DNA from: Boseongicola sp. H5
GTDB taxonomy: Bacteria; Pseudomonadota; Alphaproteobacteria; Rhodobacterales; Rhodobacteraceae
Reading direction: 5' to 3'
Assembly (NCBI GenBank): GCA_020622165.1
Contig: JACNMN010000001.1
Coordinates: 248,001 to 312,000 of the forward strand
DNA length: 64,000 nucleotides
In this document: in pieces, positions 25,876 to 33,833 of the stretch
Layout: every line of letters starts with the position of its first letter
How positions within the stretch are numbered: position 1 is the stretch's first letter
Notes under the pieces: model-generated
The model's input: the letters and a program-made list of their open reading frames with translations, nothing else
The model's database searches: none
What the model was told of the DNA's origin: nothing
Program-made: the position numbers and the translations under genes

Positions 25876-27702
25876 ATGCGCCTGCCCCTGCCCGCCCCTG
25901 CCCGCGATGCCGCCGCCGATACCGGGGGCGCGCCCCTGGGTGACCTGCCGGAATGGGATCTCAGCGATCTCTACACCGCGCAGGATGCACCCGAACTGGC
26001 CCGCGACATGGGCTGGCTGGAAGGCGAATGCGCCGATTTCGCCGCGACCTATGAGGGCAAGCTGGCCGGGCTGAGCCCCGACGAGATGCTCGATTGCGTG
26101 CTGCGCTACGAAAAGATCGATCTGGTGAGCGGGCGGATCATGTCCTTCGCGGGCCTGCGCTACTACCAGCACACCACCGATCCGGCGCGGGCGAAATTCA
26201 TGTCCGATTGTCAGGACAGGATCACCGCCTTTACCACGCCGCTGGTCTTTTTCTCTCTGGAATTCAACCGGATCAGCGATGACACCTACGAAGCGCTGAT
26301 GGCCGGGAATGCCGATCTGGCGCGCTACCGCCCGGTTTTCGACCGGATGCGGGCGATGAAACCCTATCAGCTTTCCGATGAGCTGGAGCGGTTTCTGCAC
26401 GACCAGTCCACCGTTGGCGCGGCGGCTTGGAACAAGCTCTTCGACGAAACCATCGCGGGGCTCGGTTTCGATGTGGAGGGCGAACGCCTTGGCATCGAGG
26501 CGACGCTGAACCTGCTGACCGACCAGGACCGTGCCCGGCGCGAGGCGGGTGCGCGGGCGCTTGTCGCGACCTTCCAGACCCGGCTGGGCCTGTTCGCGCG
26601 GGTGCACAACACGCTTGCCAAGGAAAAGGAGATCGAGGATCGCTGGCGCAAGCTGCCCAGCCCGCAGGCGGGCCGCCATCTGGCGAACCATGTGGAACCC
26701 GAAGTGGTCGAGGCGCTGAGAAATGCGGTGGTCGCCGCCTATCCGCGCCTGTCCCACCGCTATTACGCGCTGAAGGCCAAATGGCTGGGGCTGGAGACGC
26801 TGGAGGTCTGGGACCGCAACGCGCCCCTGCCGATGGAGGATACCCGGCTGGTGAACTGGGAGGAGGCCCGCGCGACCGTGACCGATGCCTATGCCGCGTT
26901 CGACCCGCGCCTGGCCGATCTGGCGGAGCCGTTTTTCACCGATGGCTGGATCGATGCGGCGGTGAAGGACGGCAAGGCGCCCGGGGCCTTCGCCCATCCC
27001 ACCGTGGTCGACGTTCATCCCTATGTGATGCTGAACTATCTCGGGAAACCCCGCGATGTCATGACCCTCGCCCATGAACTGGGCCATGGCGTGCATCAGC
27101 GGCTGGCGGCCGGGCAAGGCGAATTGCTGTCCTCCACCCCGCTGACGCTGGCCGAGACCGCAAGCGTTTTCGGCGAGATGCTGACCTTCCGCAAACTGCT
27201 CGACGCCGCCGAAACGCCGGAGCAGAAGAAGGTGCTGCTGGCAGGCAAGGTGGAGGACATGATCAACACCGTGGTGCGCCAGATCGCGTTTTACGATTTC
27301 GAGTGCAAGCTGCATGACGCGCGGCGCGAGGGCGAGTTGACGCCCGACGATATCAACGCGCTCTGGATGTCGGTGCAGGCGGAATCGCTGGGGCCGGTGT
27401 TCAATTTCATGGAAGGCTACGAGACCTTCTGGGCCTATATCCCGCATTTCGTTCATTCGCCCTTCTACGTCTACGCCTATGCCTTCGGCGACGGGTTGGT
27501 GAACGCGCTTTATGCGGTCTATGCGGAGGGCGAGCCGGGCTTTCAGGAGAAGTATTTCGAGATGCTGAAAGCCGGCGGATCGAAGCACCACAAGGAGCTT
27601 CTGGCGCCCTTCGGACTGGATGCGAGCGACCCGGCCTTCTGGGACAAGGGATTGAGCATGATCGAGGGCTTCATCGACGAACTGGAGGCGATGGAGGGGT
27701 GA
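25876..27702 (+). CDS. M3-family oligoendopeptidase (PepF-like)
   Basis: The 608-residue zinc metallopeptidase of the M3B group cleaves short peptides in the cytoplasm. The zinc motif AHELGHGVH has its first His at residue 400, and the third ligand lies in LAETASVFGEML. The C-terminal HSPFYVYAYAFGD tyrosine segment, typical of M3 substrate binding, is also present. The length is normal. The ATG at 25876 is chosen; earlier in-frame codons encode unrelated residues. Confidence 0.93.
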   Translation: MRLPLPAPARDAAADTGGAPLGDLPEWDLSDLYTAQDAPELARDMGWLEGECADFAATYEGKLAGLSPDEMLDCVLRYEKIDLVSGRIMSFAGLRYYQHTTDPARAKFMSDCQDRITAFTTPLVFFSLEFNRISDDTYEALMAGNADLARYRPVFDRMRAMKPYQLSDELERFLHDQSTVGAAAWNKLFDETIAGLGFDVEGERLGIEATLNLLTDQDRARREAGARALVATFQTRLGLFARVHNTLAKEKEIEDRWRKLPSPQAGRHLANHVEPEVVEALRNAVVAAYPRLSHRYYALKAKWLGLETLEVWDRNAPLPMEDTRLVNWEEARATVTDAYAAFDPRLADLAEPFFTDGWIDAAVKDGKAPGAFAHPTVVDVHPYVMLNYLGKPRDVMTLAHELGHGVHQRLAAGQGELLSSTPLTLAETASVFGEMLTFRKLLDAAETPEQKKVLLAGKVEDMINTVVRQIAFYDFECKLHDARREGELTPDDINALWMSVQAESLGPVFNFMEGYETFWAYIPHFVHSPFYVYAYAFGDGLVNALYAVYAEGEPGFQEKYFEMLKAGGSKHHKELLAPFGLDASDPAFWDKGLSMIEGFIDELEAMEG

Positions 27703-27762
27703 GCCGCGTCCCGGAACGGCGTGACCGGCGCCTTTCCGGCCTGCGCGGACCGGGCTGCCTCC

Positions 27763-28014
27763 ATGCCTGATACGCCGCCCCGGACGCCCCCCGTCAAGCG
27801 CACCCTCAGAGGGCGGCTTGCCCGCGCGCTGGTCTGGGTGCGGTCGCATGTCCCGCCGGGCCTGCGCCTGATCCTCGGCCTGCTTCTGATCCTGGGCGGG
27901 GTCTTCGGGTTTCTGCCGGTTCTGGGCTTCTGGATGATCCCGCTTGGCGTGGCCGTGGCCGCGCTCGACATCGCGCCGATCTGGCGCCGGATCCGCGGCG
28001 GCGGGCGACAGTAG
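27763..28014 (+). CDS. Small membrane protein with basic N-terminus
   Basis: The 83-residue protein has a basic N-terminal third (VKRTLRGRLARAL), two tightly spaced hydrophobic stretches (LILGLLLILGGVFGFLPVLG and GVAVAALDIAPI) and a basic tail. It resembles small transmembrane proteins of the hypothetical PGPGW-like type (GFLPVLGFWMIPLG). A GTG at 27721 is a possible longer start. Role unknown. Confidence 0.65.
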   Translation: MPDTPPRTPPVKRTLRGRLARALVWVRSHVPPGLRLILGLLLILGGVFGFLPVLGFWMIPLGVAVAALDIAPIWRRIRGGGRQ

Positions 28015-28121
28015 CCAGACCGCGTCCTCGCGGGGACGGAAGCGGGATGCGCTCCGCGAAAGCCTCTCTGGGCGGGCAACCGCGCAGCCCACCATGGGCT
28101 GACCCGGCGCGTGTCGGGGAT

Positions 28122-28430
28122 CTAGTCCAGTTCGGTCCAGGGCCAGGGCTTGACCTCGCTGGCGGCGGTCTGGAACCGCGCGGCCTTGGCGATCCAGATA
28201 CCCAGATCGGTGCCGAATTCGGCCAGCCGGGCATTCGGCTCACCGCCATTGATCACCATGACGACGAACTGGATGATCGTCAGCGCGCCCAGAACCGTAT
28301 GCGCGAAACTCAGCATGACGGCGATCAGCACCATGTAGACAAAGCGCATGACCAGCCCTTCGCGACCACTGGGCTCGTTCTGCTCGCCGTTCAGGCGACC
28401 GTTGACTTTCTCTTCCTCGCTGAGCGGCAT
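28122..28430 (-). CDS. DUF4389-family membrane protein
   Basis: The 102-residue protein has a charged N-terminus, two hydrophobic helices (VYMVLIAVMLSFAHTVLGAL, TIIQFVVMVING) and the family-like tail ARLAEFGTDLGIWIAKAARF followed by KPWPWTELD. This matches the DUF4389 pattern known from many proteobacteria. The ATG at 28430 starts the conserved part; the function is unknown. Confidence 0.82.
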   Translation of the reverse strand: MPLSEEEKVNGRLNGEQNEPSGREGLVMRFVYMVLIAVMLSFAHTVLGALTIIQFVVMVINGGEPNARLAEFGTDLGIWIAKAARFQTAASEVKPWPWTELD

Positions 28431-28609
28431 CCGTATCTCTCCTTGTGCACGGTCGAACCATGATAGCTCAGCCCGGGCCCTGTCGGCCACCGCAAAGACG
28501 GCATCGACCGATGCAGAGCCGCGCCCGCGCGCAATTCGGGGGAAAAAACCGTCGCGCCTGCCGCCGCATCGCGCGCGCCCGGCCACACCTTTACGGCTTT
28601 GGCATGCGC

Positions 28610-28646
28610 AAACGGCCCCCGGGGTGGATACCCGCGGGGGCCGTTT
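28610..28646. terminator. Bidirectional GC-rich terminator
   Basis: Perfect 11-base arms (AAACGGCCCCC and GGGGGCCGTTT) with a 15-nt loop lie between the DUF4389 gene and the duplicated secreted-protein gene. Both flanks carry short T/A stretches. It can serve the minus-strand gene at 28720. Confidence 0.7.
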
Positions 28647-28719
28647 CTCGGCGGTCGGGGTGCGGCGGCGGGGGGAGGGAGAGGCCCCCGGCCGCGCGCG
28701 CCCGCTTCCGCCTTTGCGA

Positions 28720-29169
28720 TCACTCGTTCTCGCTGTCGGTGAACCCCACCAGCGCGCGGGCGATGGCCACATGCTCGGGCTCCCCGAAGCTCTGGGTGGA
28801 GACCTGCTCGTCACCGCCGTTCAGCAGGAAGGCGACATGGCTGTGGTCGTCGTTTTCCAGCGCGCTGCGCAGCTGGATCAGTTCGGCCAAGGTGTAGTCG
28901 CCGGCATCGACGCCGAGGGAAGCGGCCAGCTGCGCATTCGCGAAGGCCGGGGCGGCGAAGCTCTGGGTGGAAATCGTCTCGGAGCCGCCGTTCAGCAGGA
29001 AGGCGACATGGCTGTGATCGTCGTTTTCCAGCGCGCTGCGCAGCTGGATCAGCTCGGCCACGCTGTAGTCGCCGGCGTCGACGCCGAGGGAAGCGGCCAG
29101 TTGGTCATTCGCGAAGGCCGGGGCGGCGAGCGACAGGGCGAGGGCGGTGGTGAGGGCGATGCGTGTCAT
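28720..29169 (-). CDS. Secreted protein with a recent internal duplication
   Basis: The 149-residue product has a signal peptide (TRIALTTALALSLAAPAFA) followed by two copies of a 57-residue unit. Each unit begins AN(D/A)QLAASLGVDAGDY, continues AELIQLRSALENDDHSHV and ends STQSF. The units are nearly identical at amino-acid and nucleotide level. The duplicated segment includes the end of the signal region (AAPAFAN occurs twice), so it arose by an in-frame 171-bp tandem duplication. Such proteins occur in Rhodobacteraceae with varying unit number; the function is unknown. The ATG at 29169 gives the signal peptide. Confidence 0.82.
   Translation of the reverse strand: MTRIALTTALALSLAAPAFANDQLAASLGVDAGDYSVAELIQLRSALENDDHSHVAFLLNGGSETISTQSFAAPAFANAQLAASLGVDAGDYTLAELIQLRSALENDDHSHVAFLLNGGDEQVSTQSFGEPEHVAIARALVGFTDSENE
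28786..29127. repeat. Two tandem 171-bp direct repeats inside the secreted-protein gene
   Basis: Units 28786-28956 and 28957-29127 are aligned exactly 171 bp apart. They agree at most positions, including synonymous ones, apart from a short variable block near the beginning of each unit on the plus strand. The identity suggests recent duplication or gene conversion. Confidence 0.85.
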
Positions 29170-29523
29170 TGAAATGGTCCTTTCAGGGATCTGGGTCATG
29201 TGTGTTTCGGTTTCTGTGCGGGGCGCTGTCTTGCGTCCGATGAGATGAAGTTATGGGGTGCGGCCCTGTGTTTCACCCCACAAACCCGTGAAAAACACAT
29301 GATATCGGTGCGCAAACGCACAGACACATCTGCACCATCCGCAGGTCCGTCACGTGCCCTCGCGCGCCCGTGACCCGCCGCAACATCCCTCACGAAAACA
29401 GAGACTTGCCCTCGCAACCCCGTGACAATCGCAACGCCCCGCGCGCGCCGCGCGTGCCCGGGGGGCAGCCAGACGCGAATCGGGCGGCCGGTGAGTGGCG
29501 TCGGGAAGGGCGGTGGGCGCGGC
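29170..29523. other. Intergenic region of 354 bp
   Basis: No gene is seen. It holds the promoter side of the duplicated secreted-protein gene and the 3' side of the OmpA-like gene. Small palindromes are present: GTGCG-CAAA-CGCAC at 29308-29321, and GTGTTTCAC pairing with GTGAAAAACAC (29268-29298). Function not assigned. Confidence 0.5.
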
Positions 29524-30417
29524 TTAGCGCGCGATCATCTCCACCCGGCGGTTCAGGGCGCGCCCCTCCGCCGTGGTATTGACCGCGACCGGGGCCAGAA
29601 ACCCGGCACCGGCATGGGCCATCCGGGCGGCCGCGATCCCGTGATCCCGCGCCAGCGCGTCGGCCACCGCGGCGGCCCGGCGCGCCGACAGGGCCAGATT
29701 GTACTCCATCGTGCCCTGATTGTCGGTATGGCCCACGATCACCACCTGCAGATCCGGATTGGCCGCCAGAAACGCCGCCATCTCGGCGATGGTCGGGGCG
29801 CTTTCGGCGCGGATCGTGGCCTGATCGGTGTCGAATGTGATGCCGTAAAGGGCGACGCGGCCGGTTTCGCCGATCGCGCTCTGCATTTCGGCGGCGTCGA
29901 TCATCCGGAACGCCATCGCCTCTTCCTCGGTCACGGTCACGACCGACAGGACATTGCCGTTGTTGACCGACAGGAACAGGCTGACATGGGCGGTCCCTTC
30001 GGGCCCGTCCCGCGTGGCCATCACATAGCGGTAGTTGAACGCATCCGCCCATGCGGGGGAATTGCCGAACTGCTCCACATCATAGCTGATGCGGCCGCAA
30101 TCCGCCTGATCGCAGCTCAGCAGGATGTCGAACCCCCGCCCCTCCAGCGCCTGTTCGAAATTCCGCACCACCTGCACAAGGGAGGTCTCCGCCGGATAGG
30201 CGTAGGACAGCCGCGTGACGGCCCCCCCGACCGTGCTCACCTCGTCGGGCGCGCGCGCCAGGTGCGCCTCGTCGAACTCCTGGGTCTCATAGGCGCGGAT
30301 CACGCTGCCGTCGAAACGGCCAACCAGCGGGTGATCGGCGCTGCCCGCGATATCCTGGGCCAGGGCCGGGGCGGTAAGGCAGACGAAGGCGGATGCAAGG
30401 CGCAAAAGGCGGATCAT
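29524..30417 (-). CDS. OmpA-family envelope protein
   Basis: The product is about 297 residues. It has a signal peptide (IRLLRLASAFVCLTAPALAQ), a middle domain of about 150 residues with two Cys (LLSCDQADCG), and a C-terminal OmpA/MotB-type peptidoglycan-binding domain (ALYGITFDTDQATI, VIVGHTDNQGTMEYN and LNRRVEMIAR). The N-terminal half resembles the DUF4892-type OmpA fusions. It probably sits in the periplasm, anchored to peptidoglycan. Two in-frame starts exist; ATG 30417 is preferred. Confidence 0.87.
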   Translation of the reverse strand: MIRLLRLASAFVCLTAPALAQDIAGSADHPLVGRFDGSVIRAYETQEFDEAHLARAPDEVSTVGGAVTRLSYAYPAETSLVQVVRNFEQALEGRGFDILLSCDQADCGRISYDVEQFGNSPAWADAFNYRYVMATRDGPEGTAHVSLFLSVNNGNVLSVVTVTEEEAMAFRMIDAAEMQSAIGETGRVALYGITFDTDQATIRAESAPTIAEMAAFLAANPDLQVVIVGHTDNQGTMEYNLALSARRAAAVADALARDHGIAAARMAHAGAGFLAPVAVNTTAEGRALNRRVEMIAR

Positions 30418-30608
30418 GGGGGCCATCCTGTCCAGTCGGGTCGTGTGTCATGGGTCGGCACGGGCCGCGCCCGGGTTCAATCCATAGCGGATTTTGACAG
30501 GTTGCGCACGAAAAGCCCCCGAAACGCGCCTTTCTGGTGCGCCGTGTCGACCGCCTGGCCGGAAAGGGCCGGTTTGCGCCTTTGCATGGCGGTGGCGGGG
30601 TCGCGACC

Positions 30609-30641
30609 AAAAAAGGCCCCGCATTTGCCGCGGGGCCTTTT
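30609..30641 (-). terminator. Rho-independent terminator after rpoH
   Basis: A perfect ten-base stem (AAGGCCCCGC with GCGGGGCCTT, seven-base loop) is followed on the minus strand by six T residues. It starts about 24 bases past the rpoH stop codon. Confidence 0.9.
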
Positions 30642-30664
30642 GATTAAAGGTCGGAAAGTCCGGC

Positions 30665-31558
30665 TCAGGCGGCTGTCAGACCGTCTTCGCGGGCCAGTTC
30701 GCGCATCCGCTTCTGCAGCTTCTCGAACGCGCGCACCTCGATCTGGCGAATGCGTTCGCGGCTGACATTATAGACACCGGACAGATCCTCCAGCGTCACG
30801 GGCTGATCCTGCAGTCGGCGCTGTTCCAGAATATCGCGCTCCCGCTCGTTCAGAACCTCCATCGCCTGCTCCATCAACGCCATGCGGTGCTGGAACTCGT
30901 CCTTTTCGGCATAATCCTCGGCCTGATCGGCATCATCGTCTTCCAGCCAGTCCTGCCATTGGGTCGCGCCCTCGCCATCGCTGCCGACGACCGCATTCAG
31001 CGAGGCATCGCCGCCCGACAGGCGCCGGTTCATGGAGATCACCTCATCCTCGGTCACGCCCAGATCATTGGCGATGCGGGCCACGTTTTCGGGCCGCATG
31101 TCGCCTTCTTCCAGCGCGCCGATGCGGGCCTTGGCCTTGCGCAGGTTGAAGAACAGCTTCTTCTGCGCGCTTGTCGTGCCCAGCTTCACCATGCTCCACG
31201 ACCGCAGGACATATTCCTGGATCGAGGCGCGGATCCACCACATCGCATAGGTGGCGAGGCGAAAGCCCTTTTCGGGGTCGAATTTCTTGACCGCCTGCAT
31301 CAGCCCCACATTCGCCTCCGAGATGACCTCGGCCTGGGGCAGGCCATAGCCGCGATAGCCCATGGCGATTTTCGCGGCCAGACGCAGATGGCTGGTCACC
31401 ATCTTGTGGGCCGCTTCGGTGTCTTCATGATCCACCCACCGTTTGGCGAGCATGTATTCCTCTTCGGGCTCCAGCATCGGAAACTTGCGGATTTCCTGAA
31501 GATAACGGTTCAGGCCCTGTTCCGGCGACGGTGCGGGCAGATTTGCATATGTACTCAT
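30665..31558 (-). CDS. rpoH: RNA polymerase sigma factor RpoH (sigma-32)
   Basis: The 297-residue heat-shock sigma factor has all regions: 1.2 (LNRYLQEIRKFPMLEPEEE), 2 (SHLRLAAKIAMGYRG, FRLATYAMWWIR), the RpoH box (QKKLFFNLR at 132-140), and region 4 (LNERERDILEQRRL and [21 protein letters not shown]). The promoter side is AT-rich and contains TTAG-N7-TTAA, one base off a CtrA box. Alphaproteobacteria often have two rpoH genes; this is the longer standard type. Confidence 0.95.
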   Translation of the reverse strand: MSTYANLPAPSPEQGLNRYLQEIRKFPMLEPEEEYMLAKRWVDHEDTEAAHKMVTSHLRLAAKIAMGYRGYGLPQAEVISEANVGLMQAVKKFDPEKGFRLATYAMWWIRASIQEYVLRSWSMVKLGTTSAQKKLFFNLRKAKARIGALEEGDMRPENVARIANDLGVTEDEVISMNRRLSGGDASLNAVVGSDGEGATQWQDWLEDDDADQAEDYAEKDEFQHRMALMEQAMEVLNERERDILEQRRLQDQPVTLEDLSGVYNVSRERIRQIEVRAFEKLQKRMRELAREDGLTAA

Positions 31559-31734
31559 GTCACGGACCCCCTGCTTGGCTCCAGATAATGTAAATTCGGT
31601 TAACTTTTAACTAAGGTGGGTATTGCTGGACAGCACGTCAAGATGTTGTGTCATCTGGCTTGGGTCCAGAGTACGCTTGGCGCAGGCGCACGGCAATCCG
31701 TGTTACAGATAAATAACGTGCAATTGCGCACAAG

Positions 31735-32763
31735 TTACAGGGACGCACCGCGCAGATCGTCCAGCAGTTCCGACATGTCGGACGGCATAGGCACCTGAAA
31801 ACGCAGGGTTTCTCCGCTCACGGGATGCACGAAACCAAGGCTTGCGGCATGCAGGGCCTGTCGGGGAAACCCGTTCAACTTTTCGGCAAGAGCCTCCCCC
31901 ACCGCTTTCGCGCCGATCCGGCGCCGCCCGCCATAGGTCTGATCGCCGATCAGCCCGTGGCCCACATGGGCCATATGCACGCGAATCTGATGCGTCCGGC
32001 CGGTTTCAAGCCGGCAGTCCACCAGCGCGGCCACGCCGAAGGCTTCGGTCACGCGCACCCGCGTCACCGCGTGGCGGCCGCCCTGAAACAGCACCGCCTG
32101 ACGTTGCCGGTCGGTCTTGTGGCGGGCCAGTTGGGTGGTGATCTTCAGCGCCCCCCCGGGTTCGAAACTGACACCGCGGATACCGCGCAACCGCGGATCG
32201 GCCGCATCGGGCACACCGTGGCAAAGCGCCTGATACAGCCGCTCCACGCTGTGATCTGCAAACTGCTCGGCCAGCCCGTGATGCGCCCGGTCCGATTTCG
32301 CGACCACCAGCAAGCCACTGGTATCCTTGTCGATCCGGTGCACGATGCCGGGCCGCTTTTCGCCGCCGACACCGGACAGTCTGCCGCCGAAATGATGCAG
32401 GAGCGCATTGACCAGCGTGCCGCCCGGCGTGCCCGGCGCGGGGTGGACGACCATGCCGACAGGTTTGTTGATCACGATCAGATCGTCGTCTTCATGGCGG
32501 ATATCCAGCGGGATATCCTCTGCCCGGGTGCGTATCTCCACCGCCGTTTCCACGGTGATCTCCACCCGATCGCCCTCGGCCACGCGCGCCTTGCCATCCG
32601 TCACCACGGCGCCGTTCACCGTCACCGCCCCCGCCGCGATCAGCCGCGCCAGCCGCGAGCGGCTCAGCGCCGCGGCCTCTGGCACATCGCGGGCCAGTGC
32701 CTTATCAAGGCGCGGGGCCGGGTCCGGGCCGATCAGGACCGTGACGATCTGGGCCAGAGACAT
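31735..32763 (-). CDS. RluA-family 23S rRNA pseudouridine synthase (RluD-like)
   Basis: The 342-residue enzyme has an N-terminal S4 RNA-binding domain (about residues 18-78) and a catalytic domain with HRIDKDTSGLLVVAK; D145 is the nucleophile Asp of HRxD. GRTHQIRVHMAHVGHGLIGD is the conserved C-terminal core. RluD modifies helix 69 of 23S rRNA; the exact sites cannot be fixed here. The start codon overlaps that of the divergent DUF6476-like gene: CATG holds both. Confidence 0.9.
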   Translation of the reverse strand: MSLAQIVTVLIGPDPAPRLDKALARDVPEAAALSRSRLARLIAAGAVTVNGAVVTDGKARVAEGDRVEITVETAVEIRTRAEDIPLDIRHEDDDLIVINKPVGMVVHPAPGTPGGTLVNALLHHFGGRLSGVGGEKRPGIVHRIDKDTSGLLVVAKSDRAHHGLAEQFADHSVERLYQALCHGVPDAADPRLRGIRGVSFEPGGALKITTQLARHKTDRQRQAVLFQGGRHAVTRVRVTEAFGVAALVDCRLETGRTHQIRVHMAHVGHGLIGDQTYGGRRRIGAKAVGEALAEKLNGFPRQALHAASLGFVHPVSGETLRFQVPMPSDMSELLDDLRGASL

Positions 32764-33079
32764 GAATGACACTCCGCAGGACGACAATGATCCGCCGCTT
32801 CCCGGCCACCTGAAGCTGCTGCGCAATCTGGTGACCGTGCTGACGGTGGTGATGATTGGGGGGGTCATAACCATCGTCGCGCTGCTTGTCATCCGGATGT
32901 CGGGCGCGCCCACGCCGGCGCTGGTCTTTCCCGACAGTTTTCCGATGCCCGCAGGCGTGGCGATCACCGGCTACAGCCAGACCGGCACCGCCGCGATTCT
33001 GGTCAGTGACGACGATCATATCCGGGTGTTCGACGTTGCCACGGGCGAAATGACCCATGAGATCGACCTGGCGGACTAG
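32762..33079 (+). CDS. DUF6476-like small membrane protein
   Basis: The 105-residue protein has an N-terminal cytoplasmic part, one transmembrane helix (LVTVLTVVMIGGVITIVALLV) and a periplasmic segment of about 65 residues. A short WD-like stretch (VSDDDHIRVFDVATGEM) is the most conserved-looking part. It is head-to-head with the RluD-like gene and its ATG shares the CATG; the ribosome-binding sites then lie in the other gene's coding region. The family is recalled by pattern (DUF6476) and has no known function. Confidence 0.75.
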   Translation: MNDTPQDDNDPPLPGHLKLLRNLVTVLTVVMIGGVITIVALLVIRMSGAPTPALVFPDSFPMPAGVAITGYSQTGTAAILVSDDDHIRVFDVATGEMTHEIDLAD

Positions 33080-33092
33080 ACCCTGAGAGGAG

Positions 33093-33169
33093 TGGTACCG
33101 CCTCCCCGGCTTGAACGGGGGACCTCTGGATCCACAATCCAGCGCTCTAACCAACTGAGCTAAGGCGGC
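33093..33169 (-). tRNA. tRNA-His (anticodon GTG), without G-1
   Basis: The 77-nt cloverleaf includes an encoded CCA. Acceptor arm GCCGCCT pairs with AGGCGGT (G1-U72 wobble), the D arm is GCTC/GAGC, the anticodon stem is CTGGA/TCCAG with loop TTGTGGA, and the T arm is CCCCG/CGGGG with TTCAAGC. The discriminator base is A73 and the base before G1 is T, so no genome-encoded G-1 is present. A clade of alphaproteobacteria is known to have lost G-1 and to use A73. Confidence 0.93.
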
Positions 33170-33442
33170 AAACCGGCTTCATACCGTATCATGACCCCTC
33201 AAACCGCGGGGCTAGCGGGCCTATAGCAATCTTTCCGACCCGCATGCAACGAGGAATCGCCCGATTCGGGTCGGCAATATCGACCTTTGACAGGCACGGC
33301 GCCCCAATTGTTTTCCGTCATATGGTTAATCTGCACCGGTCAGGTAAAGAACCCTTGAAAAGTTAACATTTTGCTTGCGCACAAGGCGTGGAGGCGGATG
33401 ATGCGATCAGAAAAGCTGCATTGATTGGGGGATTATGACGAG

Positions 33443-33832
33443 ATGGCAGGCATGAAGATTTTAGGACCTTTGGTTTGCATAGCAGTTTCCTTTACGGCAC
33501 CCGCGAGTTTCGCGAACGGGTTCGGGGAAGCGCGTGGATTTCAGTTCAGATCGCCGAGCGAACGGCAGGTGCTGCTCCAGCAAGAGCAGACCCGCCTTCA
33601 GTTCATGAACTTCGAGCGTCAGGGGAGCCTTGCCAATCAGGGCATCGGCCAGACCGGCAACCAGCTCAGCATCACGATCACCGGAAACGGTGACAACACG
33701 ATCACTCTGGACCAGACCAACAGCGGCAATCAGTCGATCCAGGATGTCGACGGCAACAACAACCAGACATCCGGTACAGAGCCGGACGCCGCGATTACCG
33801 CGGCTGCGACCGCTTTGCAGAATCTGAACTGA
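33443..33832 (+). CDS. Curlin-like secreted protein, HfaA-like
   Basis: The 129-residue product has a signal peptide (KILGPLVCIAVSFTAPASFA) and a C-terminal half with curlin-like beta-arch repeats: GQTGNQLSITITGNGDN, then TITLDQTNSGNQSIQDVDGNN. The Q, N and G spacing (N-Q-x-x-I-x-I-x-G-x-x-N) matches the Curlin_rpt pattern of CsgA/CsgB and of the Caulobacter holdfast anchor HfaA. One base separates it from the CsgG/HfaB gene, so both form an operon. Two ATGs are possible (33443 with a GGGGGA Shine-Dalgarno; 33452 giving a shorter signal). It is likely an amyloid subunit or nucleator. Confidence 0.72.
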   Translation: MAGMKILGPLVCIAVSFTAPASFANGFGEARGFQFRSPSERQVLLQQEQTRLQFMNFERQGSLANQGIGQTGNQLSITITGNGDNTITLDQTNSGNQSIQDVDGNNNQTSGTEPDAAITAAATALQNLN

Positions 33833-33833
33833 T

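Noticed and set aside
28431-28719. A small gene between the DUF4389 and duplicated-protein genes
   Set aside because: Overlapping frames on both strands have no start signals or family features; the segment contains the hairpin terminator.
28786-29127. CRISPR array or satellite
   Set aside because: There are only two 171-bp direct repeats, both coding in the same frame; no spacers or cas genes are present.
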